Source: Sphingomonas sp. Leaf339 | GTDB lineage: Bacteria; Pseudomonadota; Alphaproteobacteria; Sphingomonadales; Sphingomonadaceae | NCBI RefSeq assembly: GCF_001426195.1 | Contig: NZ_LMRS01000056.1 | Location: forward strand, 1-64,000 | Length of the DNA: 64,000 nt | Direction: 5' to 3' | Shown here: one piece after another, positions 36,765 through 45,576 of the stretch | How positions within the stretch are numbered: the first letter of the stretch is position 1 | Layout of the letters: the number at the start of each line of letters is the position of its first letter | The notes under the pieces: generated by a model | What the model was told of the DNA's origin: nothing | The model's input: the letters and a program-made list of their open reading frames with translations, nothing else | Database searches by the model: none | Position numbers and translations under genes: made by a program

Positions 36765-37676
36765 ATGGCCGGCGCCAAAAACCATGATTATCATATTCTG
36801 CCACCCAGCCCGTGGCCGCTGGTCGGATCGATGTCCGCCTTCGTCATGGCGGTCGGCGGCATCATGTTCATGCATGATTACGGTGGCGGTGGCTGGGTCT
36901 TCCTCAGCGGGCTGACCGCCGTCCTGTTCACCATGTATTCGTGGTGGGCGGATGTCGTGCGTGAGGCGCATCACGGCGATCACACCCCCGTCGTGCAGCT
37001 TCATTTCCGTTACGGCATGATCCTGTTCATCGCATCCGAAGTGATGTTCTTCGTCGGCTGGTTCTGGGCGTTCTTCGACTTCTCGCTGTTCCCCACCGCG
37101 ATGCAGATCGTCGATGGCCAGGTTGAACGCGCCGCCGAGGGTGCGGCCGCGATCGCGGCCAGTTGGCCGCCCAAGGGTCTGGAGGTCATCAACGCCTTCG
37201 AACTGCCGCTGCTCAACACGCTGATCCTGCTGACGTCGGGCACGACCGTGACCTGGGCGCACCATGCGCTGATCCACAATCAGCGCGGCGGTGAGAAGAC
37301 CGGTGCGTGGGGCCTGCTCGGCGTCGGCAACCGCGACAGCGTGCTGAAGGGCCTTTGGCTGACGGTGGTGCTGGGCGCGGTATTCAGCGCGATCCAGGCA
37401 TATGAGTATGCCCATGCGCCGTTCCCGTTCAAGGGCATCAACTATGGCGCCGCGTTCTTCATGGCGACCGGCTTCCATGGCTTCCACGTCCTGATCGGCA
37501 CGATCTTCCTCGCCGTCTGCCTGATCCGCGCCTACAAGGGCGACTTCACGCCGCGCCAGCATTTCGGGTTCGAAGCGGCGGCGTGGTACTGGCACTTCGT
37601 CGACGTCGTGTGGCTGTTCCTGTTCGTGACCGTCTATGTCTGGGGCGGCTGGGGCGCACCGGTCCATGCGGGTTGA
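36765..37676 (+). CDS. ctaE: cytochrome c oxidase subunit III
   Basis: A 303-residue integral membrane subunit with about seven helices. Family blocks include HILPPSPWPLVGSM at the start, MFFVGWFWAFFDFSLFP, and the C-terminal HFVDVVWLFLFVTVYVWGG. It stabilises the catalytic core and oxygen access. I chose ATG 36765 over a longer frame that runs back into ctaG. The stop overlaps a TTG that could start the DUF983 gene. Confidence 0.97.
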   Translation: MAGAKNHDYHILPPSPWPLVGSMSAFVMAVGGIMFMHDYGGGGWVFLSGLTAVLFTMYSWWADVVREAHHGDHTPVVQLHFRYGMILFIASEVMFFVGWFWAFFDFSLFPTAMQIVDGQVERAAEGAAAIAASWPPKGLEVINAFELPLLNTLILLTSGTTVTWAHHALIHNQRGGEKTGAWGLLGVGNRDSVLKGLWLTVVLGAVFSAIQAYEYAHAPFPFKGINYGAAFFMATGFHGFHVLIGTIFLAVCLIRAYKGDFTPRQHFGFEAAAWYWHFVDVVWLFLFVTVYVWGGWGAPVHAG

Positions 37677-37750
37677 GCGGCAACGCTGACGACGATGGCG
37701 GCCGGTCGATCCCGGCCGCCGCCCTACCCACCGGATCGGGCGAACCGACG

Positions 37751-38101
37751 ATGGCTCAGGTCGCCCTGCGCGGCCTATGTCCGCGGTGTGGCAAGCCGAC
37801 CTTGTTCGCCAGCTGGATCGGTTTCGCCGATCGCTGTCGCGTGTGCGCGCTCGACTTCACGATCTTCAATGTCGGCGACGGGCCGGCGGCGTTCCTCACC
37901 CTCATCCTCGGCGCCATTGTCGTCGGGCTTGCGGTCTGGCTGGAACTGGCGATCGGACCGCCCTGGTGGGTGCATGTCCTGATCTGGATACCCTTAACCG
38001 CCGGCGGCGTGATCGGCGCGCTGCGAATTGCCAAGGGCGCGTTGATGGCCGCCGAATACCATAATGCGGCCCGCGAAGGCCGGATCGCGAGCGACCAATG
38101 A
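37751..38101 (+). CDS. DUF983 family protein
   Basis: A small membrane protein with an N-terminal zinc-ribbon-like part, LRGLCPRCG and later CRVC (two CxxC pairs), then two transmembrane helices (about residues 49-68 and 74-93 of 116). DUF983 proteins are common in alphaproteobacterial cox clusters and their role is unknown; oxidase assembly is the usual guess. I list the ATG at 37751, but a TTG at 37673 that overlaps the ctaE stop (TTGA) would give 142 residues and could be the true start. The stop overlaps surf1 (ATGA). Confidence 0.85.
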   Translation: MAQVALRGLCPRCGKPTLFASWIGFADRCRVCALDFTIFNVGDGPAAFLTLILGAIVVGLAVWLELAIGPPWWVHVLIWIPLTAGGVIGALRIAKGALMAAEYHNAAREGRIASDQ

Positions 38102-38685
38102 CGAGGTTCCGGCCGATCCCGACGCTGCTGGTCACGCTCGCGGTGGTGATCATGATCGCACTCGGCCTGTGGCAACTGCTCGATCGGCTGCCGCGAAAGG
38201 AAGCGTTTCTCGCGCAGCTGCAAAGCAACCCCGCGAAATCGCCGGTCCCCTTTCCGCGTGTCCCCGACGACCGGCTGCTGTTCCGCCCGTCCTTGGGGCA
38301 ATGCGTGCCACCGGTCACGGTGCGGCTGGCCGGCGCCGGCAAGGCGGGGTTCCGAGCCATCGCCGATTGCAGCAACGGCATGACGGTCCAGCTGGGCACG
38401 ACCCGCGATCCCAAGGCGGCGGTGACCTGGGCCGGCGGGCTGGTGACGGGCTATATCGGCCACGCGCCCGATGGCCGCTCGCTAATCGGTGCCGCGCTCA
38501 GCCCGCAGCCGACGCAACTGATGCTGGTTGCGACACCGCCGCTCGCCGGTCTTGAACCCAACGCCCCACCCGATATCGCGTCGGTGCCCAACAACCACCT
38601 CGCCTATGCCGGCCAGTGGTTCTTCTTCGCCGCGATCGCCGGGATCATCTATGTGCTGGCGGCTAGGCGGCGGAGCGATGGGTAG
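38098..38685 (+). CDS. SURF1 family cytochrome oxidase biogenesis protein
   Basis: A 195-residue member of the Surf1/Shy1 family: one N-terminal helix (PTLLVTLAVVIMIALGLWQL with the family's GLWQL), a periplasmic domain, and a C-terminal helix (NNHLAYAGQWFFFAAIAGI with the conserved NNHLxYAxxWF). It helps insert heme a into subunit I. It is shorter than many homologues (210-250 residues) and the middle region is compact. Coupled to DUF983 upstream; thrC follows after 69 bp. Confidence 0.93.
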   Translation: MTRFRPIPTLLVTLAVVIMIALGLWQLLDRLPRKEAFLAQLQSNPAKSPVPFPRVPDDRLLFRPSLGQCVPPVTVRLAGAGKAGFRAIADCSNGMTVQLGTTRDPKAAVTWAGGLVTGYIGHAPDGRSLIGAALSPQPTQLMLVATPPLAGLEPNAPPDIASVPNNHLAYAGQWFFFAAIAGIIYVLAARRRSDG

Positions 38686-38754
38686 CGTGGCTTTGGGCCG
38701 CCGCACGGCGCAGCGGGTTGTGTCGGGGCCGCCCCGCCGCTAGCGAACCTGCCC

Positions 38755-40155
38755 ATGCGTTATTTCAGCACGCGCGGGACCGCGCCCGTTCTCGATTTCC
38801 GTGGAGCGACGCTCGCCGGGCTGGCCGCTGACTGCGGGCTCTACGTGCCGGAGACATGGCCGACGATGTCGCCTGAGGCGATCGCCGAACTGGCCGGCCT
38901 GTCCTATGCCGAAACCGCGATCCGCATCATGGCGCCGTTCATCGGTGATGCGCTGACCGAAGACGAACTGCGCGACCTTTGCGAAACCGCCTATGGCCGC
39001 TTCAGCCACGCCGCCGTCACGCCACTCGTCCAGCTGGATCACGACCAGTGGCTGCTGGAACTGTTCCACGGCCCGACGCTCGCGTTCAAGGATGTGGCGT
39101 TGCAGTTGCTGGGCCTGTTCTTCGAACGCTTCCTGACCGGCACCGACAAACGCCTCACGATCATCGGCGCGACCAGTGGCGATACGGGGTCGGCGGCGAT
39201 CGATGCGGTGGCGGGGCGAGAGGGCGTCGACATCTTCATGCTCCACCCGGTCGGCCGCGTGTCCGACGTGCAGCGCCGCCAGATGACGACGGTGCTGTCG
39301 CCCAACGTCCACAACATCGCGATCGAGGGCGATTTCGACACCGCGCAGGCGCTGGTGAAGACGATGTTCGCGACGCCGGCGCTGGCCGACACCTATGCGC
39401 TGTCGGCGGTCAATTCGATCAACTGGGCGCGGCTGATGGCGCAGGTGGTTTATTATTTCTACGCCGCCGTCCGCCTCGGCGGGCCGGCGCGGCCGGTGGC
39501 GTTCGCGGTGCCGACAGGCAATTTCGGCGACGTCTTCGCCGGCTATGTCGCTGCCCGGATGGGACTGCCGATCGCCAGGCTGGTGGTCGCCACCAACGTC
39601 AACGACATTCTCCACCGCGCGCTGACCGTTGGCGATTATTCCAAGGGCACCGTCGAACAGACCGCGACGCCGTCGATGGATATCCAGGTCTCGTCCAATT
39701 TCGAACGGCTGCTGTTCGATCTCGGCGGGCGCGACGGTCATGCGTTGGCCGCCCAGATGAAGGGCTTCGAAGCGACCGGGGCGATGCGCCTCACCAACGC
39801 GCAGAGTCAGGGCGCGGCCGGCCTGTTCGGCAGCGAACGGGTCGATCCCGACGACATGGCGATGGCGATGCGCTGGGCCTGCGAGAACGCCGGGCAGGTC
39901 ATCGACCCCCACACGGCGATCGGCTTGGCCGCCGCGCGCCGGCAACAGTTGGCCCCGGGCATACCGATCGTCACGCTGGCCACCGCCCACCCCGCCAAGT
40001 TCCGCGACGCCGTGGAACGGGCTACAGGGGCCCGGCCGGTGCTGCCCGCCCGCGTTGGCGACCTGTTCGAGCGCGAGGAACGCTACGTCACCATGCCCGC
40101 GACATTGGCGGCGGTGGGCGATTACGTCGCCGCCCACGCCCACCCCTCGCGGTGA
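38755..40155 (+). CDS. thrC: threonine synthase
   Basis: A 466-residue PLP enzyme that converts O-phosphohomoserine to threonine. PLP binds K112 in FHGPTLAFKDVALQ, with the phosphate loop TSGDTGSAAIDAV. Overall length and N-terminal MRYFSTRG mark the longer class of ThrC. It follows surf1 as in other sphingomonads and overlaps the next gene (GTGA). No leader peptide or attenuator is apparent in the short gap upstream. Confidence 0.97.
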   Translation: MRYFSTRGTAPVLDFRGATLAGLAADCGLYVPETWPTMSPEAIAELAGLSYAETAIRIMAPFIGDALTEDELRDLCETAYGRFSHAAVTPLVQLDHDQWLLELFHGPTLAFKDVALQLLGLFFERFLTGTDKRLTIIGATSGDTGSAAIDAVAGREGVDIFMLHPVGRVSDVQRRQMTTVLSPNVHNIAIEGDFDTAQALVKTMFATPALADTYALSAVNSINWARLMAQVVYYFYAAVRLGGPARPVAFAVPTGNFGDVFAGYVAARMGLPIARLVVATNVNDILHRALTVGDYSKGTVEQTATPSMDIQVSSNFERLLFDLGGRDGHALAAQMKGFEATGAMRLTNAQSQGAAGLFGSERVDPDDMAMAMRWACENAGQVIDPHTAIGLAAARRQQLAPGIPIVTLATAHPAKFRDAVERATGARPVLPARVGDLFEREERYVTMPATLAAVGDYVAAHAHPSR

Positions 40156-41030
40156 ACGACATGACGCCGGGTACGCTGATCGGCGAGCCATGGGCCGATT
40201 ACGGCCTGATCGATTCGGGCCACGGCCGGAAACTCGAACGCTATGGCCGCTACCGCTTCATCCGCCCCGAACCACAGGCGATGTGGGCGCCCGCCGGCGA
40301 CGACTGGCAGGCGGCGGCCGAATTCGTGCCGGGATCGGACGAGGATGGCGGCGGCCAGTGGCGTTATAACGATCAGGTTCCCCGCGACGGCTGGCGGCTG
40401 AAATGGGACGCGGTGTCGTTCAATTCGCAATGTACGCCGTTCCGCCATCTGGCGTTCTTCCCGGACATGGCGCCGGTCTGGGGCTGGATGCGCGAACGCG
40501 TGGCCGGGATGGACGCGCCGGAATGTATGAACCTGTTCGGCTATACCGGTGTCGGCACGCTGGCGCTGGCCGCAAGGGGCGCGCGGATGGTGCATGTCGA
40601 TGCGTCGAAGAAATCGGTTGAGGCGGCCAAGGGCAATGCCGCCCTGTCCGGCATGGCCGACGCACCGATCCGCTGGCTGATCGACGACGCCGCCAAATTC
40701 GTCGCGCGCGAGGTTCGGCGCGGTCGGCGCTATGACGGCATCCTGCTCGATCCGCCCAAATATGGGCGCGGGCCAGAGGGCGAGATATGGCGGCTGGAGG
40801 AGGATCTCCCCGCGCTGGTGGCGAATTGCCGGCAGTTACTCGACGAAAATTCGCGCTTCCTGTTCCTGACCGTCTATGCCGTCCGCATGTCGGCGCTGGC
40901 GATCGGCGAGCTGCTGCGCCAGGCGTTCGCCGACCTGCCGGGGACGGTGGAATGCGGCGAGCTGGGCGTGCGCGAGGAAGCCCGCGGGCTGGTGCTGCCC
41001 ACGGCCATCTGGGCGCGGTGGAGCCGCTGA
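40152..41030 (+). CDS. class I SAM-dependent methyltransferase (RlmI/RlmK-like)
   Basis: A 292-residue methyltransferase. SAM motif I is MNLFGYTGVGTLALAARGA, followed by VHVDASKKSVEAAKGNA and the catalytic ILLDPPKYGRGPEGE, an arrangement typical of 23S rRNA methyltransferases such as RlmI, although the N-terminal PUA domain of that protein is absent. Target RNA is therefore inferred. I chose GTG at 40152, which overlaps the thrC stop; an ATG at 40161 is a close alternative. A pseudouridine synthase gene follows after 27 bp, which is consistent with an rRNA-modifying role. Confidence 0.85.
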   Translation: MNDMTPGTLIGEPWADYGLIDSGHGRKLERYGRYRFIRPEPQAMWAPAGDDWQAAAEFVPGSDEDGGGQWRYNDQVPRDGWRLKWDAVSFNSQCTPFRHLAFFPDMAPVWGWMRERVAGMDAPECMNLFGYTGVGTLALAARGARMVHVDASKKSVEAAKGNAALSGMADAPIRWLIDDAAKFVAREVRRGRRYDGILLDPPKYGRGPEGEIWRLEEDLPALVANCRQLLDENSRFLFLTVYAVRMSALAIGELLRQAFADLPGTVECGELGVREEARGLVLPTAIWARWSR

Positions 41031-41057
41031 CGCCCCGTTTCGACAAGGATTGAGGCT

Positions 41058-41663
41058 ATGTCGCGGCTGATCCTCTTCAACAAACCATATGGCGTCCTGA
41101 CCCAGTTCACCGATCGCGGCACCGTATCGCCGCGCTCCACCCTGTCCGATTTCATCGATCTGCCCGGTGTCTATCCGGCCGGCCGACTCGATCTCGATAG
41201 CGAGGGGTTGTTGCTGCTGACCGACGACGGCCGGATGCAGGCGCGGATCGCCGATCCGAAGTTCAAGATGCCCAAGACCTATCTGGTGCAGGTGGAGGGC
41301 GATCCGGCCGATTCGCATCTCGCGATGTTGCGGGGCGGTGTCGACCTGAAGGACGGCCGTACCCGTCCCGCTCAGGCGGAGCGCATCGACACCCCCGATC
41401 TCTGGCCGCGCGATCCGCCCGTCCGCTTCCGCAAGACGGTGCCCGATGCCTGGCTGCGGCTGACGATCGAGGAGGGTCGGAACCGGCAGGTCCGCCGGAT
41501 GACCGCCGCTATCGGTCTGCCGACGCTGCGGCTGGTACGGTGGCGGATCGGCGACTGGACGCTGGGCGATCTGGCGCCGGGCATCTGGCGGGACGCTACT
41601 CCATCGCCGCGCGGATCGCCGCCCCCGCCACGAACGGCGCCCCGGCGACCAACAACAGGCTGA
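41058..41663 (+). CDS. rluE: 23S rRNA pseudouridine synthase, RluE-like
   Basis: A 201-residue RsuA/RluE-family pseudouridine synthase. The catalytic aspartate is D45 in YPAGRLDLDSEGLLLLT, and GRNRQVRRMTAAIGLPT is the conserved C-terminal block. It lacks the S4 domain, as RluE does. The last ~23 residues (a Pro/Arg/Ser-rich tail) are encoded within the 68-bp tail-to-tail overlap with ccmB and have no family counterpart, so read-through to this stop may be a secondary feature. Confidence 0.9.
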   Translation: MSRLILFNKPYGVLTQFTDRGTVSPRSTLSDFIDLPGVYPAGRLDLDSEGLLLLTDDGRMQARIADPKFKMPKTYLVQVEGDPADSHLAMLRGGVDLKDGRTRPAQAERIDTPDLWPRDPPVRFRKTVPDAWLRLTIEEGRNRQVRRMTAAIGLPTLRLVRWRIGDWTLGDLAPGIWRDATPSPRGSPPPPRTAPRRPTTG

Positions 41664-42243
41664 CGGCCGCCAGCAGCTTCAGCGCACTCGCCCCGCCCGA
41701 CAGCGCGCCGGCGCCAAAGATCAGCAACGGCACCGCCAGCGGCAACATCACCAGCCCCGCGATCGCCCCCGCGCCGCGGAGCGAAGCGGTGAGCGCCGCC
41801 GTCGCCACCGCCAGCGCGGCCAGACCGGGCGTCCCGATCGCCAGCCCCGCCTCAACCAGCAACAGCGTCTCAGCCGACAGGTCGAGCAACCCCGCCGCGA
41901 TCACCGTCGCCAGCATCAACGGGGGCGCGAAGGCCAGCCAATGCGCCAGCATCCGCGCCGCGGCGACCGCCGCCAGCGACTGGCCCCGGATCGCCAGTTG
42001 ATCGAACACCCCCGCCTCCAGATCGGGCGCGACCAGCCGCTCAACCGGCATCAGCGCCGCGAGCAACGCCGCCGCCCAGATCACGCCACCGCCGATTCGC
42101 GCCAGCAACGCCGCATCAGGCCCGATCGCAAAGGGGAACAGCGTCGCGACGAGCAGGAAGAACACCACCACCAGCGTCGCGCCGCCGCCGGCATAGCCAC
42201 GCCGCACGTCGCGCCAGATCAGCGGCCACAGCGATCCGCTCAT
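41596..42243 (-). CDS. ccmB: heme exporter protein CcmB
   Basis: A 215-residue ABC permease with about six membrane helices that takes part in cytochrome c maturation with CcmA. LWPLIWRDVRRGYAGGG at the N-terminus and PVERLVAPDLEAGVFDQLAI in the first loop are typical of CcmB. Its ATG overlaps the ccmA stop (ATGA). The other ccm genes are not in this window. The 3' end overlaps rluE by 68 bp on the opposite strand. Confidence 0.93.
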   Translation of the reverse strand: MSGSLWPLIWRDVRRGYAGGGATLVVVFFLLVATLFPFAIGPDAALLARIGGGVIWAAALLAALMPVERLVAPDLEAGVFDQLAIRGQSLAAVAAARMLAHWLAFAPPLMLATVIAAGLLDLSAETLLLVEAGLAIGTPGLAALAVATAALTASLRGAGAIAGLVMLPLAVPLLIFGAGALSGGASALKLLAAVSLLLVAGAPFVAGAAIRAAME

Positions 42244-42845
42244 GCCACGCCACTCAACCCCAGCGTCCGCACCCCCGGCAACCGCAATGGCAGATGCGTG
42301 GCGACGATCGCCATGCCGCCGCGTTCCAGATGCCGTTCGACCAGCACCTCCAGCCGCGCGGTGGCGGCGGCATCCAGCCCATTGGCCGGCTCGTCGAGCA
42401 ACCAGAGCAGGGCGCCACTGGCAACCACCCGTGCCAGCGCGGCACGGCGGCGCTGCCCGGTCGACAGCAACCGCACCGGCACCGACGCCAGCGCGGCCAG
42501 ATCGACCTCGGCCAGCGCGGTGGCGACACGATCGGCAGGATCGGCCCGTCCGTCCAGCCGCGCCCAGAAATGCAGCGCGTCGCCCAGCGGCAACTCCCCG
42601 TCCAACGCCGCCGACTCGGCCAGCAGCGCGACGGCGGGGCGATCAGGGGCCGGCGTATAATCCATCACGCCGACCGCAGGCAGCAACAGCCCGGCGCAGA
42701 CGCGGATCAGCGTCGATTTACCGACCCCATTGGGGCCGGTGACGAGCAGCGCTTCCCCAGGATGCAACGAGAACGACAGATCGGCGAACACCGTCCGGCC
42801 ACCCCGCCGCGCGCCGAGACCAGTGGCGACCAGTCCGACGCTCAA
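42240..42845 (-). CDS. ccmA: heme ABC exporter ATP-binding protein CcmA
   Basis: A 201-residue ABC ATPase. Walker A is GPNGVGKST at residues 37-45, the signature is LSTGQRRRAALARV and Walker B is LLWLLDEPANGLD. With CcmB it forms an ABC module that releases holo-CcmE during cytochrome c assembly. Its small size and partner gene identify it. The start overlaps the stop of the zincin gene (ATGA), so three genes (zincin, ccmA, ccmB) are coupled. Confidence 0.95.
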   Translation of the reverse strand: MSVGLVATGLGARRGGRTVFADLSFSLHPGEALLVTGPNGVGKSTLIRVCAGLLLPAVGVMDYTPAPDRPAVALLAESAALDGELPLGDALHFWARLDGRADPADRVATALAEVDLAALASVPVRLLSTGQRRRAALARVVASGALLWLLDEPANGLDAAATARLEVLVERHLERGGMAIVATHLPLRLPGVRTLGLSGVA

Positions 42846-43285
42846 CCGCGCTCGCCCACTTCTTCCTCCCCCACTTCGTCCTCCAGCGCGTGCATGTCGG
42901 CGTCCGACAGGCCGAAATGATGGCCGATCTCATGGATGGTGACATGCGCGACCAGATCGTCGAGGCGAACGCCGGTTTCGACCCATTCGTCCAGGATCGC
43001 ACGGCGATACAGATGGATGCGATCGGGCAGCGCCCCCGATTCGCCCGACGATTTCTCGCCCGCCGGCCGCCCGCTATAGATGCCGGTCAGGTCCAGCGGA
43101 TGCTCGATGCCCAGCGCGGCGAGCGTCTCGTCGTCCGCGAACTCCTCGACCAGCAACACCACATCGCCCAGATGCCGGGCGAACTCGGGCGGCAACCGCT
43201 CGATCGTCGCGCGCGCGATCGCTTCGATCTGGGCGGCGTCGGGTGCCGTGCCGGGGAAGCCTTGCCGATCCATGCCGACCGCCAT
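42842..43285 (-). CDS. minimal zincin-like metallopeptidase family protein
   Basis: A 147-residue protein of the small metallopeptidase (DUF1025/zincin-like) family. The zinc motif HEIGHHFG has H118, E119 and H122, and the region PDRIHLYRRAILDEW is conserved in the family. Its C-terminal tail is very acidic (DEVGEEEVGERG). No peptidase target is known. It is placed upstream of and coupled to ccmAB, a pairing whose meaning is unclear. ATG 43285 was chosen; ATG 43273 is also possible. Confidence 0.85.
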   Translation of the reverse strand: MAVGMDRQGFPGTAPDAAQIEAIARATIERLPPEFARHLGDVVLLVEEFADDETLAALGIEHPLDLTGIYSGRPAGEKSSGESGALPDRIHLYRRAILDEWVETGVRLDDLVAHVTIHEIGHHFGLSDADMHALEDEVGEEEVGERG

Positions 43286-43323
43286 AGGCGGGGTGGCCGG
43301 GTGGCGGCAAGACGGAGGGGTGG

Positions 43324-43620
43324 ATGATCGAGTCGCTGAGCGAAACCGAACGGGCCGACGCGCTGGATGGCCTGCCCGAATGGGATCATGACGAGGCACG
43401 CGACGCCATCGTCCGCCGCATCGTGTTCGCCGATTTCATTGAGGCGTTCGGCTTCATGACGCAGGTCGCGCTGGTCGCGGAGCGGATGAACCATCACCCC
43501 GAATGGTCGAACGTCTACAACCGGGTCGATGTGCTGCTGACCACCCACGATGCCGGCGGGCTGTCGTCACGCGATATCGAGATGGCGCAGGCGATCGACG
43601 CGATCGTCGGCGAGGATTGA
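43324..43620 (+). CDS. phhB: pterin-4-alpha-carbinolamine dehydratase
   Basis: A 98-residue PCD/DCoH family protein that dehydrates 4a-hydroxytetrahydropterin and so recycles the cofactor of aromatic amino acid hydroxylases. The active-site block [19 protein letters not shown] carries the conserved HHPEW. Many bacteria lack a hydroxylase and the protein may have a different role with molybdopterin-type pterins; that idea fits the molybdenum locus downstream but is inference. Divergent from the zincin gene. Confidence 0.93.
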   Translation: MIESLSETERADALDGLPEWDHDEARDAIVRRIVFADFIEAFGFMTQVALVAERMNHHPEWSNVYNRVDVLLTTHDAGGLSSRDIEMAQAIDAIVGED

Positions 43621-43624
43621 GGGT

Positions 43625-43900
43625 TCAGCCCCGGCCCGCGACATACCCGTCATAGGCCCGGCAATCGTCGGGGTCCCGGCGGCACTGCTTTTCCCATTCG
43701 CGCCGTTCCTTACCCTCGCGCGCCTCGGCCTTGCGCATCTTGCGGCCGTAATTGCGGTCGGATTCCTCCTGGCTGGTCGTCGTCCAGTCGACCGCCTTGC
43801 CGGCGACCTGAAACGGCGCCTTCACGATCGACGCGGCGGTGCTGATGCAGCCACCGACCATCAACGGCAACGCGAGGATCAGGGGCAAAAATTGACGCAT
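43625..43900 (-). CDS. small basic lipoprotein of unknown function
   Basis: A 91-residue protein with a lipoprotein signal: hydrophobic residues 4-16 and lipobox LMVGGC, so the cysteine near residue 18 is lipidated. After a short apolar stretch (ISTAASIVKAPFQVAGKAVDW) the C-terminal half is highly charged (RKMRKAEAREGKERREWEK) and has a CRRDPDDC pair that could form a disulfide. Only 4 bp separate its stop from the phhB stop. Confidence 0.75.
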   Translation of the reverse strand: MRQFLPLILALPLMVGGCISTAASIVKAPFQVAGKAVDWTTTSQEESDRNYGRKMRKAEAREGKERREWEKQCRRDPDDCRAYDGYVAGRG

Positions 43901-44056
43901 ATCAAGAACTCCGACGGACCGCGCCGCCTTAGCGGGCAGCGATGAAGATTTTGTCGATGTCCCGGCAGAGTAGCTGCCCTGATAACCACTCGCAACGGGA
44001 GCCGTGACCGTCCGCCCGCGTTGGGGAGTTCATATTCAGCTCAAAGGGCTAGCGGC

Positions 44057-44593
44057 ATGCAGTGGACGATCAACGGGCAGCGATATGAAGCGGAAGTCGA
44101 CGTACGGACGTCGCTTCTCGATCTGGCACGCGAACATCTGGGCCTGACCGGCTCGAAAAAGGGCTGCGACCATGGTCAGTGCGGGGCCTGCACGATGCTG
44201 GTCAACGGTCGCCGCGTGAACAGTTGCCTGACGCTGGCGGTGATGCACGACGGCGACGAGATCACGACGATCGAGGGCCTGGGTCAGGTCGGCAACCTTC
44301 ACGCGATGCAGAGCGCGTTCGTGAAGCATGACGGTTATCAGTGCGGCTATTGCACACCCGGTCAGATCTGCTCGGCGGTGGGCATGCTGGACGAGGCGAA
44401 GAAGGGCTGGGCCAGCCATGCCTCCGCCTCGCTGACCGATGCCGAGCTGACCGACGCCGAAATTTCGGAGCGGATGAGCGGCAACATCTGCCGCTGTGCC
44501 GCCTATCCTAACATCGTCGATGCTATCCGCGAGGTCGCCGGCCTCGGCGATCGCGAGCCGGTGCGGGTAGCGGCTGCGGAGGTCGGCGCATGA
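44057..44593 (+). CDS. aldehyde oxidoreductase 2Fe-2S subunit (PaoA-like)
   Basis: A 178-residue small subunit of a molybdenum hydroxylase with two 2Fe-2S clusters. The plant-ferredoxin cluster uses C37, C42, C45 and C57 ([18 protein letters not shown]); the second uses C96, C99, C145 and C147 ([19 protein letters not shown]). Unlike E. coli PaoA it has no Tat signal, so the enzyme is probably cytoplasmic. AAAGGG sits about 8 bases before the ATG. The stop overlaps the FAD-subunit gene (ATGA). Confidence 0.93.
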   Translation: MQWTINGQRYEAEVDVRTSLLDLAREHLGLTGSKKGCDHGQCGACTMLVNGRRVNSCLTLAVMHDGDEITTIEGLGQVGNLHAMQSAFVKHDGYQCGYCTPGQICSAVGMLDEAKKGWASHASASLTDAELTDAEISERMSGNICRCAAYPNIVDAIREVAGLGDREPVRVAAAEVGA

Positions 44594-45573
44594 AGACCTT
44601 CCAATACGAACGCGCCACCAGCGCCGAAACCGCTGCGACCGATGCGGCCACCCCGGGCGCGAAGTTCATCGCGGGCGGCACCAACCTGCTCGATCTGATG
44701 AAATTGCAGATCGAAACGCCGGGCAAGCTGGTCGATATCACCCGGTTGCCCCTGGGCTATATCGAAACGCGCGATGATGGCGGGCTGACGATCGGCACGC
44801 TGGTGCCGAACAGCGATCTCGCCGCCGAACCACGCGTGATCGAGGGCTATGAAGTGCTCAGCCGCGCGTTGCTCGCGGGGGCCAGCGGCCAGTTGCGCAA
44901 CAAGGCGACGACCGGCGGCAATCTGCTTCAGCGAACGCGCTGCTATTATTTCTACGACACCGCCACCCCCTGCAACAAGCGGGAACCGGGCAGCGGCTGT
45001 TCGGCGATCGGCGGCTTCAATCGCATCCTCGCCGTGCTCGGCACCAGCGACAAATGCATCGCGACGCACCCGTCCGACATGGCCGTCGCCATGCGTGCGC
45101 TGGATGCGACGATCGTGACGCAGAAGGCGGACGGCGACCGTCGCCGCATCGCCATCGCCGATTTCTATCGCCTGCCGGGTGAGACGCCGGAGATCGAGAC
45201 GGCGCTGGAACCGGGCGAGCTCATCACCGCGATCGAACTGCTCAAGCCGGTCGAGGGCGCGCGGCATTTGTACCGCAAGGTCCGCGACCGCGCCTCCTAT
45301 GCCTTTGCGCTGGTGTCTGTCGCCGGCGTCATTGTGATGGACGGCACCACGATCAAGTCTGCGGCACTTGCCTTCGGCGGCCTCGGCCCAATGCCGTGGC
45401 GCACCGACGCGGTCGAGGCCGCGCTGGTCGGCAAGGAAGCAACGACCGCGACATTTGAGGCGGCGGCGGATGCGCTGCTGGCGGAGGCTCGCGGCTTCGG
45501 GTCCAACGATTTCAAGATTCCGCTCATGCGGCGCACGCTGATCGCGTCGCTGCGTGAGCTGACGGGAGCATAA
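44590..45573 (+). CDS. xanthine dehydrogenase family FAD-binding subunit (PaoB-like)
   Basis: A 327-residue FAD subunit. The FAD site is [11 protein letters not shown] near residue 30, with [16 protein letters not shown] in the second loop. The cysteines C118, C128 and C137 ([21 protein letters not shown]) match the insertion that carries an extra 4Fe-4S cluster in E. coli PaoB, so this enzyme likely has the same extra cluster. It is coupled to the 2Fe-2S subunit and followed by two large subunits. Confidence 0.92.
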   Translation: MKTFQYERATSAETAATDAATPGAKFIAGGTNLLDLMKLQIETPGKLVDITRLPLGYIETRDDGGLTIGTLVPNSDLAAEPRVIEGYEVLSRALLAGASGQLRNKATTGGNLLQRTRCYYFYDTATPCNKREPGSGCSAIGGFNRILAVLGTSDKCIATHPSDMAVAMRALDATIVTQKADGDRRRIAIADFYRLPGETPEIETALEPGELITAIELLKPVEGARHLYRKVRDRASYAFALVSVAGVIVMDGTTIKSAALAFGGLGPMPWRTDAVEAALVGKEATTATFEAAADALLAEARGFGSNDFKIPLMRRTLIASLRELTGA

Positions 45574-45576
45574 GCG

